Shown here piece by piece: positions 26,390 to 35,427 of a DNA stretch of 64,000 nucleotides. The number at the start of each line of letters is the position of its first letter. Within the stretch, counting starts at the first letter, position 1. The translations under genes were made by a program, and so were the position numbers. The stretch is taken from assembly GCA_024276675.1 (NCBI GenBank), contig JAJRWT010000060.1, forward strand, positions 102,064-166,063, in the 5' to 3' direction. Origin of the DNA: Myxococcota bacterium (GTDB lineage Bacteria > Myxococcota_A > UBA796 > JAFGLY01). The notes beneath the pieces were generated by a model. That model ran no database searches and was not told the origin of the DNA. It worked only from the letters and a program-made list of their open reading frames with translations.

Positions 26390-26403
26390 TTGATCTTGAT
26401 CAC
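26390..26403 (+). promoter_or_regulatory. FNR-type binding site upstream of the Crp/Fnr gene
   Basis: TTGAT-CTTG-ATCAC matches the FNR consensus TTGAT-N4-ATCAA at 9 of 10 positions. A -10-like TATAAC lies at 26421-26426, which puts the site near -35 relative to the expected start, in the range of an activating (class II) site. This suggests anaerobic activation or autoregulation of the downstream gene. Confidence 0.6.
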
Positions 26404-26461
26404 CCTGGCACACTACTTGCTATAACCGCACCCCCAATCCCACCAAGCTGGCGGAGTAGCA

Positions 26462-27145
26462 ATGACGCAAAAAAAAACATGTCCATGTTCTCATCCATGT
26501 ACTGAATCCATCACCACATCTGCCATCATGCGCCATGGTGAACCCTTTCGTTTCGAGAGGGGAGAAACCCTCTGGAAACAAGACGACGAGGCCGACTGGA
26601 TGGTCGCAGTATGCACGGGCACCCTCAAACTGACACGTGAATGGCCGGGTGGGCGGGACGCCATACTGGACCTGGTTCACAGGGGCCAGCTCGTTGGCGT
26701 GGGAGCCGCCCTCCCTGACGCAAAACACTCGGCCACATGCACGGTGTTGGCTTCTGGCAAAGGGATCCACCTTTCCAGAACCCGGGCACACGCGCTCCTG
26801 AAAGAGCAACCGGAGTTGGCCCTCACCCTCCTGGACCTCTCCCACACCCGAAAGCAGGCCTTTGTGCAGCGCCTGGAAGAGATCGCCCACGGTCCGGTGG
26901 AACAACGTCTGGCACGCGTCCTGCTGCGTATCGGAAACGACGTCGGCCTACCCGACTCCCGGGGGACGTTTGTCCCGGTTCGCCTGACCCGCGGTGATCT
27001 TGCAGTAATGGTCGGCTGCCGGGTGGAAACCACCATTCGCGTCCTGACCCGCTGGCAGAGGCAGGGTCTCGTGGAAACCCGCCGAGAAGGTCTGGTCATC
27101 AGGGACAGGCAGCAGTTGACCACCTACACCCAGCAAACTGCCTGA
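26462..27145 (+). CDS. Crp/Fnr-family transcriptional regulator
   Basis: 227 aa with a cyclic-nucleotide-binding-like beta-roll (FRFERGETLWKQDDEADWMV ... VCTGTLKLTRE), a dimer helix, and a winged HTH (LTRGDLAVMVGCRVETTIRV then LTRWQRQGL). The N-terminus carries Cys7, Cys9 and Cys13 in KTCPCSHPCTES, and Cys51 is a possible fourth ligand, reminiscent of the iron-sulfur ligands of FNR though the spacing (CxCx3C) differs. An FNR box lies upstream, which supports redox or oxygen sensing and self-control. GGAG precedes the ATG. Confidence 0.85.
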   Translation: MTQKKTCPCSHPCTESITTSAIMRHGEPFRFERGETLWKQDDEADWMVAVCTGTLKLTREWPGGRDAILDLVHRGQLVGVGAALPDAKHSATCTVLASGKGIHLSRTRAHALLKEQPELALTLLDLSHTRKQAFVQRLEEIAHGPVEQRLARVLLRIGNDVGLPDSRGTFVPVRLTRGDLAVMVGCRVETTIRVLTRWQRQGLVETRREGLVIRDRQQLTTYTQQTA

Positions 27146-27186
27146 CCGCGACAACCATACAGGATCTGTTCCATGGAGCATCCCAG

Positions 27187-27780
27187 GTGGCAAGCTGGAC
27201 CTTCGTACGCCATGGTTTGACTCTGCACAACAGCAGAGGACTGCTGAACGGCTGGTACGACACCCACCTGCTTCCAGAGGGCATTCTACAGGCTCGAATG
27301 GCGGCATCGACGTTGGGGGGGCGTAGCTACCAGCGCATTCTATCCAGTGACTTGAAGAGGGCCACCCAGTCCGCCGTGATCATGGCGAGACAGGCTGGTT
27401 GGCCGTCCCCAAGAGACGAACCCGATACCTGGGATTTCAGCTCCGCACTCCGTGAACGAAAATTGGGGTCCTGGCAAGGCACATCGCTTCGAGAAATACG
27501 TGAAAGTGGGAGATCGGATCAACTGATCTCCTGGACCGGCTCACCCCCTGGTGGTGAAAGTCTGCTGGAAGTGGCCAGGCGCACAGTGGCCTACTTGGCC
27601 GAGCAACCCACAAGTCCCACACTGGTGGTAAGCCACGCGGGGCCAATTCGGGTGCTGCTGGGGCTCCTGGATGGAATCCCGCTGGAAGACATAGGCAGGC
27701 AAAAGGTCAATATGGCTTTCCCCTACCACAGGGACATCTCTGCTGGACGCTGGGAGGAAATCCTCCAGGGTATCACTTGA
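27187..27780 (+). CDS. Histidine phosphatase (phosphoglycerate mutase-like) family protein
   Basis: 197 aa with the RHG catalytic motif in TFVRHGLTLHN, the SSDLKRATQSA arginine motif, and the second catalytic His in VVSHAGPIRVLLG. This is the branch with small-molecule phosphatases such as alpha-ribazole or phosphosugar phosphatases; a substrate cannot be named. Translation probably starts at GTG 27187, with GGAG at 27175-27178; the ATG at 27173 is out of frame. It lies 41 nt behind the Crp/Fnr gene and just before the SWIM/SNF2 pair, perhaps one transcript. Confidence 0.8.
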   Translation: MASWTFVRHGLTLHNSRGLLNGWYDTHLLPEGILQARMAASTLGGRSYQRILSSDLKRATQSAVIMARQAGWPSPRDEPDTWDFSSALRERKLGSWQGTSLREIRESGRSDQLISWTGSPPGGESLLEVARRTVAYLAEQPTSPTLVVSHAGPIRVLLGLLDGIPLEDIGRQKVNMAFPYHRDISAGRWEEILQGIT

Positions 27781-27790
27781 TGCTGGATGC

Positions 27791-29083
27791 TTGGAGACGG
27801 CCAACCAGACGCCCGCGGAGCCGGACCATCCAAAAATCACCATCGCCCACTTTCCCGCAATCCACGGGATGGGTTACCCGGTGAAAATGTCTATCCTGGA
27901 CTCAGTTCGAAAGGCAGCCCATCCCACCACATGGTCCGCGGCGGTCAGGCTGGTCCGCCAGGATTGCGTACGCGGCGAGTCGGAAGACGAAGACGAAGTC
28001 ATCCTCAATGTGAGGGTACCAGGTCGTCCCATACCCTTCGAAGTCTATCTCTGGCCCCAAGACAATGATTGGGGCTGCGACTGCCCATCACGTGCTCCCG
28101 CCTGTGTCCACGCGGCTGCTGCCGCTATAGCCTGGAGCCAGGCCAAACGCTCTGCACGGACAGCCCAGAAGCAGGACGCCACTCCGGGGCAGACATCGCC
28201 ATCTCTACCTCGACCTCGCTCGGAATGCCGGGTACGGCATGTCATCGAACGAAGAGGCAAGGGGCTGGAGATCATCATCGGTATCGTCCACCAGGATGCC
28301 ACTTCCGGGCGTGAAGAGTTCCAGAAGCTCAGCGGCTCCCTCTCATCATCCAGGGTATGGGCTGGGAAAGGGGACTTGAAGGTGGAGGCCGCCCTGGCTA
28401 CCTGCGCGGGTAGAACGCCCCCACCGGAACTCTGGCCGCGTATCCTGAGAGCTCTGTCCTCCACTGACGACATCACCCTGGACGGCCAGGCTGTACGGGC
28501 AAGCAGCGAGGAAGTGGCGGGAGTACTACGCATTGAAGATATCGAGGGCGGCTTTCGGGCAAGACTCGTGCGTGATCCCCGTATCGACGAGCACTTTGCC
28601 TGCGGAGTCGTCATCTGCGGGAATGTCCTTCATCCCCTGGGCTACGGCGGTCTGGACGCACGGCAACGCCAGGTCTTGCTCCGCGGTATCGACTATACCA
28701 TTGACGAGGCAGGGCGACTCGTGGGGGAGTTGCTTCCGTCCATCGACGGCAGAATCCCCATAGACATCCGCAGCCACAGACTTCCTCGCGGAACATCTGC
28801 CAAGCCATCCCTCAGGCTCGAGTTCACACAAGGGAAAAACCAGGGACTACGAATCTTACCGCTGCTGGTGTACGGCGATCCTCCACTGGCACGGGTCGAT
28901 GGGAATCGCCTGGTTTGCACTGGAAGACGAGTACCGGTGCGTAATTTTGCTGAAGAGGACCGCCAACGCAGAAAATGCGGACAACTCCTGGGCGTGGCTC
29001 CGGGCAGGCCCCGCGATCTGACCGCAGACGAAGCCGTACACCTTGTGTCCGGCAAGCTGGGCAACTTCAAAGGGCAGGTTTAG
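27791..29083 (+). CDS. SWIM zinc-finger protein preceding an SNF2 helicase
   Basis: 430 aa. A SWIM zinc finger, CDC...CVH, is at Cys96, Cys98, Cys105 and His107, the classic CxCxnCxH pattern. The rest has no recognised catalytic motif; it resembles the N-terminal region of large bacterial SWIM-SNF2 proteins, here encoded as a separate polypeptide. The most likely start is TTG 27791, although downstream ATGs are possible. The gene ends 9 nt before the SNF2 gene, so the two products probably form one complex that remodels protein-DNA or RNA polymerase assemblies. Confidence 0.75.
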   Translation: METANQTPAEPDHPKITIAHFPAIHGMGYPVKMSILDSVRKAAHPTTWSAAVRLVRQDCVRGESEDEDEVILNVRVPGRPIPFEVYLWPQDNDWGCDCPSRAPACVHAAAAAIAWSQAKRSARTAQKQDATPGQTSPSLPRPRSECRVRHVIERRGKGLEIIIGIVHQDATSGREEFQKLSGSLSSSRVWAGKGDLKVEAALATCAGRTPPPELWPRILRALSSTDDITLDGQAVRASSEEVAGVLRIEDIEGGFRARLVRDPRIDEHFACGVVICGNVLHPLGYGGLDARQRQVLLRGIDYTIDEAGRLVGELLPSIDGRIPIDIRSHRLPRGTSAKPSLRLEFTQGKNQGLRILPLLVYGDPPLARVDGNRLVCTGRRVPVRNFAEEDRQRRKCGQLLGVAPGRPRDLTADEAVHLVSGKLGNFKGQV

Positions 29084-29092
29084 GACAACTCC

Positions 29093-30871
29093 ATGCTGGA
29101 CAGGTATCGATTGCGACCACAGCCTTCGCTACCGACGTTCAGTATCGGTGAAGAGAAGGATGGCCGCATCAGCGTTGGCATAGACTCAGGCTCCATAGAC
29201 CCCGAAGAAATGCTGAAAGCCTGGAAAATGGGCTCCGGATTCATGCCTCTCGTAGATGGGGGCTTCGCCCCTCTCCCGACAGAGTGGCTCCAGGAAAACG
29301 CCTGGTGGCTCATGGATCTTCTCGCACTAAGGGATCAGGCTGGCAAAGTACCACTTCATGCCGTGCCCACGATTTCTGCCCTGATGGAGGCCACCGACTC
29401 CCCCACTCCTCCCTCTTTCCAACAACTCAGAGCGATGCTGGACAACTTCGACGGTCTACCCCCCGTCCCGCAGCCCCAGGGCCTGCTGGCAGAACTCAGA
29501 CCATACCAGAGGCACGGCCTTGACTGGCTGGGCTTCTTGAAGGAAGCCGGTCTCGGCGGCATTCTGGCCGACGACATGGGACTGGGCAAGACGCTTCAGG
29601 TCCTCTGCATCCTGGCCCGGACCACAGGAAGACACCTGGTAGTGGCTCCCACCAGCGTGATGACCGGATGGCTCCGAGAGGCAGAGCGCTTCCTGCCCCA
29701 CTTGAAAATGAACCTCTACCACGGCCCATCCAGAAGCCTGGATACGAAATCCGGAATTGTGGTCACATCGTATGCCATACTTCGACGCGACATAGAAATA
29801 CTCGAAAAGCACTCATGGGCCTATGCAGTACTGGACGAAGCCCAGGCAATCAAGAACCCCGATAGCCAGGCCGCAAGGGCCGCTCGTCGCCTCAGTGCCC
29901 GTTGGCGGCTCGCGGTGACGGGGACGCCGGTTGAAAACCGGCTCGAAGAACTCTGGAGCATATTTGCTTTCGCAATGCCCGGCCTTCTGGGAAACCGAAA
30001 GCAGTTCTCTTCACGCATCGAAACAGGCCTCGTTGAAAGCCATACAACCGTCCAGGACCATGCCACCACTCCGCGACCAGGCCTGCCCCCGATGGACTGG
30101 CTCCGAAAGAGGGTCCGTCCCTTCATACTGCGGCGTCTGAAACGCCAGGTCGCTCCCGATCTGCCCCCCCGGGTGGACATGGTGATAGCCTGCACCATGG
30201 AAGAGGACCAGAGGCGAACCTACGACGCGATACGAAACACGTCCCGTTCCGAAGTAGTGAGCGCAATTGGGACCGGTCGGACACTCCAGGTACTTGAAGC
30301 CCTCCTTAGAATGCGGCAGGCTGCATGCCATCCAGCCCTTCTCCCAGGCGCTCCAACCTCGGCCAGCGCAAAGGTCGCAACCTTGTTGGAATACCTGCGC
30401 CCCCTGGTACAAGAAGGCCACAAGGCGCTGATATTCTCACAATGGACGGCCTTCCTGGATCTTCTGGAGCCAGTTCTCCGTGACGCCGGTATCTCGTGGT
30501 GCAGGTTGGATGGTTCCACTCGCCATCGCCAGAAAACCGTTGACCTGTTCCAATCTCCCGATGGCCCTCCGGTGTTCCTCATCTCGCTGAAGGCCGGAGG
30601 GACCGGTCTGAATCTCACTGCGGCCGACTACGTGTTCCACATGGACCCATGGTGGAACCCTGCCGTCGAAGACCAGGCGGTTGATCGTGCCCACCGAATC
30701 GGGCAGGATCGCAAAGTGATCTCGTGCAGGCTCATCACCGCCGGCACATTGGAAGAAAAGATACTGGAACTCCAGCATTCAAAACGTAGACTCGCCCAGA
30801 TGGCCCTGGGAAGCGAAGACTCGCTCACCAGCTCACTGACGAAGGACGAGCTGTTGAGTCTTTTCAATTAA
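29093..30871 (+). CDS. SNF2/Rad54-family (DEAD-like) ATPase
   Basis: 592 aa. Helicase motifs: I GLGKT (163-167), Ia VVAPTSVMTGW, II DEAQ (248-251), III VTGTPVENRLEELWSI, then the second RecA fold with SQWTAFLDLL, SLKAGGTGLNLTAADYVFHM, DPWWNP and VDRAHRIGQDRKVISCRLI. This is a bacterial SNF2 of the RapA/HepA-like or SWIM-linked type, a dsDNA translocase rather than a strand-separating helicase. The N-terminal roughly 130 residues are family-specific. It is cotranscribed with the SWIM protein gene and followed 17 nt later by pilT. Confidence 0.92.
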   Translation: MLDRYRLRPQPSLPTFSIGEEKDGRISVGIDSGSIDPEEMLKAWKMGSGFMPLVDGGFAPLPTEWLQENAWWLMDLLALRDQAGKVPLHAVPTISALMEATDSPTPPSFQQLRAMLDNFDGLPPVPQPQGLLAELRPYQRHGLDWLGFLKEAGLGGILADDMGLGKTLQVLCILARTTGRHLVVAPTSVMTGWLREAERFLPHLKMNLYHGPSRSLDTKSGIVVTSYAILRRDIEILEKHSWAYAVLDEAQAIKNPDSQAARAARRLSARWRLAVTGTPVENRLEELWSIFAFAMPGLLGNRKQFSSRIETGLVESHTTVQDHATTPRPGLPPMDWLRKRVRPFILRRLKRQVAPDLPPRVDMVIACTMEEDQRRTYDAIRNTSRSEVVSAIGTGRTLQVLEALLRMRQAACHPALLPGAPTSASAKVATLLEYLRPLVQEGHKALIFSQWTAFLDLLEPVLRDAGISWCRLDGSTRHRQKTVDLFQSPDGPPVFLISLKAGGTGLNLTAADYVFHMDPWWNPAVEDQAVDRAHRIGQDRKVISCRLITAGTLEEKILELQHSKRRLAQMALGSEDSLTSSLTKDELLSLFN

Positions 30872-30888
30872 AACCGGGAAATCCAGAA

Positions 30889-31989
30889 ATGAGCATCAGG
30901 ATCCACGACCTCCTCACAACAGCAGTCAAGCGCAACGCCTCGGACATCCACATCTCCTCGGGCGAAAAACCCGTTCTTCGTATTGACGGTGAGATCAAAC
31001 GCCTGGGCGAACACGTCCTCAGCTCCGACGAGGCCAAGCGACTCGCCTACAGTGTCATGAGCGAGAAACAAAAGGCCAACTTCGAGCAGAACCTGGAAGT
31101 GGACTTTTCCATCGGCATAAAGGGATTGTGCCGCTTCCGTGTGAACATCTTCGTTCAGACACGGGGTGTCGGAATGGTGATGAGGCAGATCCCATCCAAA
31201 GTCCTGACTTTGAAAGATCTCGGGATGCCGCCCATTTTTGTGCACATCTCGAGTTTCAAGAAGGGACTGGTCCTGGTGACAGGCCCCACCGGCTCTGGAA
31301 AATCCACAACTCTGGCGGCCATGGTCGACCATATCAACAACACTCGTGCGGAGCACATTCTCACCATTGAAGACCCGGTGGAATTCGTCCACAAACCCAA
31401 GCTGTGCATCATCAACCAGCGAGAAGTCGGTATGCACACCCATTCATTCGCCAACGCCCTGCGAAGTGCGCTTCGAGAGGATCCCGATGTGATCCTGGTG
31501 GGAGAACTCCGGGATCTGGAAACAGTGAGCCTGGCGCTCACTGCAGCAGAAACCGGGCACCTGGTCTTCGGGACACTGCACACCAACTCCGCACCCGAAA
31601 CCATAGATCGGCTCATAGATGCCTATCCTCCCGAGCAACAGGCCCAGGTGCGCACCATGATCTCCACGTCACTCCAAGCGGTGGTCAGCCAGATGCTGAT
31701 CAAGGGCACAAGAAAAGGGCGGTTACCCGTTCAAGAGATCATGCTGGCGAACCCGGCCATCCGTAATCTCATCCGAGAGAACAAGCTCTTCCAGATCCCC
31801 AGCATCATGCAGACCGGGCAAAGCCAGGGAATGCAGACCATGGAGATGGCCGTGAAGGAACTGGCCTACAAAGGCGAGATTACCAAGCAGACCGCCATCG
31901 AGACCATGAACAAACCAGATCTGTTTGACGGTGATTCTCCTGCCACCAGAAATACCGCCAATCGCCGACCCAGTCAGTCAAAGCGATAG
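30889..31989 (+). CDS. pilT: Type IV pilus retraction ATPase PilT
   Basis: 366 aa, the usual PilT length. Signatures: N-terminal TAVKRNASDIHISSGEKPVL, Walker A GPTGSGKSTT, Asp box VLVGELRDLETVSLALTAAE, His box HLVFGTLHTNSAPETIDRLI, and the PilT-specific AIRNLIRENK motif required for retraction. It powers pilus retraction and twitching motility from the cytoplasmic side of the machine. No other pilus gene is adjacent, so it is an isolated pilT or one of several paralogues. ATG follows a GAAATG context with a weak RBS. Confidence 0.95.
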   Translation: MSIRIHDLLTTAVKRNASDIHISSGEKPVLRIDGEIKRLGEHVLSSDEAKRLAYSVMSEKQKANFEQNLEVDFSIGIKGLCRFRVNIFVQTRGVGMVMRQIPSKVLTLKDLGMPPIFVHISSFKKGLVLVTGPTGSGKSTTLAAMVDHINNTRAEHILTIEDPVEFVHKPKLCIINQREVGMHTHSFANALRSALREDPDVILVGELRDLETVSLALTAAETGHLVFGTLHTNSAPETIDRLIDAYPPEQQAQVRTMISTSLQAVVSQMLIKGTRKGRLPVQEIMLANPAIRNLIRENKLFQIPSIMQTGQSQGMQTMEMAVKELAYKGEITKQTAIETMNKPDLFDGDSPATRNTANRRPSQSKR

Positions 31990-32033
31990 GATATCCGAAC
32001 GGGGACGGGAAAGAATGAGCTACGCATTGACCG

Positions 32034-33257
32034 TCACAAATCGAACTCATCGTAGTTGGGTGGCTTCCGGGCACCCAGCTTGAACAGCAGGAAGATAAAA
32101 CAGGCCATGAACAGCAAGATGGGGCCTATCACCAGGGGATCCGTGCTGCGATACTGGACAATGTAGCTGATCCACTGCGCAAACGCGATTTTCTGCACTC
32201 CGTTGTTCGGTCCCGTGTAACGGGTTCCAATCAACACCGATCTGAATGCTGCATCCAGTTCGCTCTCATGGTCCTTCTGGGCCAGCCCCCATCCTACCAT
32301 TATTCCCTTGTCATAAGGCGTTACGGCCATCCTGATGGCAGCCTCGGGGGAGCTGGGGCTGTACAGGAATGCTGTACGGCCTGGCAGAGCGATCTTCTCC
32401 GCCGGATCCACCGGCATGGGACTGGTACCGAAGAACTTGTCGTGAACCTGCTTTTCTATTGCCTTGAAGGAATAGTCGTCTATAGGCTCCAGGAACCAGG
32501 CCACTCCGCAAAACACCATCAAGTCTGGATCACCGATGGGAACCGGTTTTACGGCTACCCAGCAACGCTCCGGGTCGATCTTTCCCTGACCGGTCTTGGA
32601 TACCAGCGTGTTCACCAGAGCAGTCTCCGAGGGAGCGTAACCACGCCACCCGTCTGGAAGGGAAACTTCGAATCCCGCCGGAGAGGATGCCTTACCCGCC
32701 AGAGCATCCAGGGGTTCGGCTGGTTTGGCTATATCCAGGTTTTCTACGATGTAATCCAGTGCCTTCCTGGCCTGGCCTTCCCTACGGGCCAGGGAAAACG
32801 TGGCCACGTGGATCACCTTTCCGGCCCCCGGGATAGCCATGGCACGGTAGAATCCCTTGGGACCATCACCATTGAAATGGAAAGACAGGTCCATTTCGGC
32901 CACTGGCATACCCTTCACTGCCGCAACTCCGACATTTGTGGCCTGGACGTCGCCAGCCCCCTGTTCCTTGAGATGCTGAACATGCAGCGTTGCCCAGGCT
33001 TTTGCCGCTTCAACGGTGGGAGGCACTTGCATCTGTGTATAGAACAACCGCATCCTGACGGCAGCGTCACGGGATTCGGCTTTGAAATCCCAGTCCGACC
33101 ATCGAAGCATCTTCCAACCCCTGGGGAGGTTCACTGTGGCCTGGACGTCAGCCATGTAGTACGGCTCATCTTGAGCAGCATTACCCGCCAATGAGTAGAA
33201 AGACGAGCCCAGCACGATGATGAGGCCCAGCATGAATATCACTATCCGAGACAGCAT
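32034..33257 (-). CDS. Exported single-pass membrane protein of unknown function
   Basis: The start at 33257 is preferred because GGAG lies 6 nt ahead of it; the longer reading adds 35 poorly conserved-looking residues. About 407 aa: a signal peptide (MLSRIVIFMLGLIIVLGSSF), two similar soluble halves of mixed alpha/beta (each with a VxLPxGW... motif: TVNLPRGWKMLR and EVSLPDGWRGYA), and one C-terminal TM (LVIGPILLFMACFIFLLFK) followed by a short cytoplasmic basic/acidic tail. The repeated LPxGW motif suggests internal duplication. I do not recognise a family and assign no function. Confidence 0.65.
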   Translation of the reverse strand: MLSRIVIFMLGLIIVLGSSFYSLAGNAAQDEPYYMADVQATVNLPRGWKMLRWSDWDFKAESRDAAVRMRLFYTQMQVPPTVEAAKAWATLHVQHLKEQGAGDVQATNVGVAAVKGMPVAEMDLSFHFNGDGPKGFYRAMAIPGAGKVIHVATFSLARREGQARKALDYIVENLDIAKPAEPLDALAGKASSPAGFEVSLPDGWRGYAPSETALVNTLVSKTGQGKIDPERCWVAVKPVPIGDPDLMVFCGVAWFLEPIDDYSFKAIEKQVHDKFFGTSPMPVDPAEKIALPGRTAFLYSPSSPEAAIRMAVTPYDKGIMVGWGLAQKDHESELDAAFRSVLIGTRYTGPNNGVQKIAFAQWISYIVQYRSTDPLVIGPILLFMACFIFLLFKLGARKPPNYDEFDL

Positions 33258-33604
33258 TTTCGCTCCGCTTTTGTCCAGCGTTTTGGAAAGGGCTTGTTTC
33301 TTGTGGGGCGGCATCCTGTCGGACCAGCCTCCAGGGAACCAGATTCGGCTCCTGGTCTTCAAAGCCCGGTGGCTCCTGGGTTTCCCGAGCCAAGAGCCAA
33401 CTGAATCCGCAACATGGGATTATGGCCATATGCATCGCTCATCCCAAGCGGGTAGACTCAACTTTGCAGATTCCTGACCCTGATCGGCAAATCCAATATT
33501 CCCCCGGACTTCCACCACACTGCCTTCAAAAACACTTCGCCACATAGAAAGCACTCATTTCCACTCCCAGGACCAACAGGTTCTCGCAATATCCGGAGAA
33601 AGAC
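33258..33604. other. Divergent intergenic region
   Basis: Separates the exported protein gene (minus) from the GT-C-like gene (plus). I see no gene, terminator or convincing promoter pair. The downstream gene has a good GGAG ribosome site 7 nt before its ATG. Confidence 0.4.
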
Positions 33605-35188
33605 ATGCCAACGGGGGCGGCCAGGACCACGACCGGGAGGCTGCTCCCCCAAGTACCAACTCTTCTTCCTGCCCTCTTGCCGGTGGCTCTGGTATTGGCC
33701 AGTCTCCACCTGCCCCTGATGGAAGACAGTCTCTTCTGGTGGGTTCCCAAGGCCCTCTACCTTCTTGAACGAGGCCCGGCATGGGTCGCGGCAGGCGACC
33801 TGCCATCGCTCTGTCTTCCAGACCTCCCCCTCCCCCACCAGTGGAGGGGGGGAATCCCTGACTATGGGCATCCACCGACATGGTTCTACTACCTGGCCAT
33901 CTGGATCCGCATACTGGGTGCTTCCGCAACGACTATACGCCTGGCATGTCTGCCATGGGCATTGCTCATGGGCCTTGGCATCGTCGTTCTCTCTCGTCGG
34001 CTATGTCCTTCACACCCCACATTGGCAGCACTGCCAGCTCTCACCAGCCCACCAATCCTGATGCAGGCAGCCAGTCCCGACACCGATCTTCCACTCCTGG
34101 CCATGGTGCCGTGGTGCATCATCGCCATTTCCCACCGGAGACCATGGTCCTACGCCCTGATAGCAGCCTCGGCAACCTGGATGAAAGAACCGGGAATACT
34201 TCTCGCCATCCCCCCCCTGCTGGTCATTTCGAAGGACCGCCGTTTCCTGATATCAAGCCTATCACCTGCCATAGCACTGGGTGCCTGGTACCTGATCCAC
34301 CTCTCGGCCACCGGCTGGGGACTCGCAGGCGCGGAAAGGATACCTGAAGATCTGCAACATTACATCCAAGACATGTTGGAGGTGCTCCAACTGGTGTTCC
34401 TGGAACAGGGTCGGTGGATGCCCTCGTTCACAGCCCTTGCCGCGTTGCTCTCCTGGTATGCATACAAGGGAAACCGAGACAGGTTCCCGTTCCACGACCT
34501 ACCCACCTGGCAGGCCGCATTCGCCCTGCTTTTCGTCAATCTGGCTCTGTTTTCAACGCTCAATTTCCTCGGTGGACGAGAGACCCGGCAGTCCTACACA
34601 CATGTGCGCTACCTCCTTCCAGCCATGTTGTTGGCCCTGACGACATCATCTGCCGTGGTAGCTGGAGTCCTCCCGCGGATCAAACTTCCCATCCGGTTGC
34701 CGGTATGGACTCCCCATCTCCTCATTGGAATCGCCCTCACTCTCTCCACTTCCCATCTCTTGGAGGCGCATCGGAGGGGTCCGGAAGCCAGTCTCTATGG
34801 CCTGGACCTGGCCAGGGCATGGACGATTGCAGTCAACGAGATCCCCTCCCGTGCATCCGCGGCAGATACCTGGGTGGGCAGCTACCTGTACACGGCTATC
34901 ACCAGACCATATGCCGGGTTGGTGGAAGAACCCTTGCGGAATGTACTCCCATTCGGTCCAGAAACACTTCCGGAAGACATCCAGCCAGGTGCGCTGCTGA
35001 TAAGGAGCAGCTATGGTGAACCACTGGGGCGCCTGGGAGAGTTGCAGACCCGAGAGATTCTTCGAGTCGGGGCGGGCGATGCCTGGATATCCTTCAGCAG
35101 AGTACTCCCGGGAAGGACCGCATCACCGCCCGCCTCACGGGACGGGGCGCCACAGGAACCCGGTCCGCCATTTTCCAACGAGAACTAG
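33605..35188 (+). CDS. GT-C-fold (PMT/ArnT-like) membrane protein
   Basis: 527 aa with about ten TM helices. The first external loop after TM1 carries MEDSLFWWVPKALYL, followed by PDYGHPPTWFYYLAIWIRILG, which is the pattern of PMT/ArnT-like GT-C lipid-linked sugar transferases (early acidic residue, then GHPP). A further loop has ASPDTDLPLLAM. The C-terminal 120 residues are soluble and periplasmic. It probably modifies a glycan or protein from a polyprenyl donor; donor and acceptor are unknown. Confidence 0.65.
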   Translation: MPTGAARTTTGRLLPQVPTLLPALLPVALVLASLHLPLMEDSLFWWVPKALYLLERGPAWVAAGDLPSLCLPDLPLPHQWRGGIPDYGHPPTWFYYLAIWIRILGASATTIRLACLPWALLMGLGIVVLSRRLCPSHPTLAALPALTSPPILMQAASPDTDLPLLAMVPWCIIAISHRRPWSYALIAASATWMKEPGILLAIPPLLVISKDRRFLISSLSPAIALGAWYLIHLSATGWGLAGAERIPEDLQHYIQDMLEVLQLVFLEQGRWMPSFTALAALLSWYAYKGNRDRFPFHDLPTWQAAFALLFVNLALFSTLNFLGGRETRQSYTHVRYLLPAMLLALTTSSAVVAGVLPRIKLPIRLPVWTPHLLIGIALTLSTSHLLEAHRRGPEASLYGLDLARAWTIAVNEIPSRASAADTWVGSYLYTAITRPYAGLVEEPLRNVLPFGPETLPEDIQPGALLIRSSYGEPLGRLGELQTREILRVGAGDAWISFSRVLPGRTASPPASRDGAPQEPGPPFSNEN

Positions 35189-35343
35189 TGAGATACTGCC
35201 AGCGTCTATTTCGTTTCCACCGTCAATCGACCTGCTGGGCCGACATCCTGTCGAAGCATGGGAATGGCGCCGTTTCTTCAGGTGCGTGCACTGGCCCCAA
35301 CGCTGACAGGAGCCTGGGAGCCGTCGCGAGCGGCCAGTAAGCA

Positions 35344-35371
35344 TTGACGTATTCGCTCCTTCAATTAGGAT
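35344..35371 (+). promoter_or_regulatory. Predicted promoter of the DUF4388-like gene
   Basis: TTGACG (35344-35349), 16-nt spacer, TAGGAT (35366-35371). Start near 35378, leaving about 50 nt to the TTG at 35428, which argues for that codon over the TTG at 35380. The rest of the 35189-35427 gap is featureless. Confidence 0.5.
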
Positions 35372-35427
35372 TGAAGTAGTTGCCAACGGGAACGGTATTA
35401 AAAGCCAACACTGGGAGAACGGATAGC

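Noticed and set aside
35300..35340. GGAGCCGTCGCGAGC as a fifth CTAG-element end
   Set aside because: The match covers only about 10 bases, with no CTAG and no partner end.
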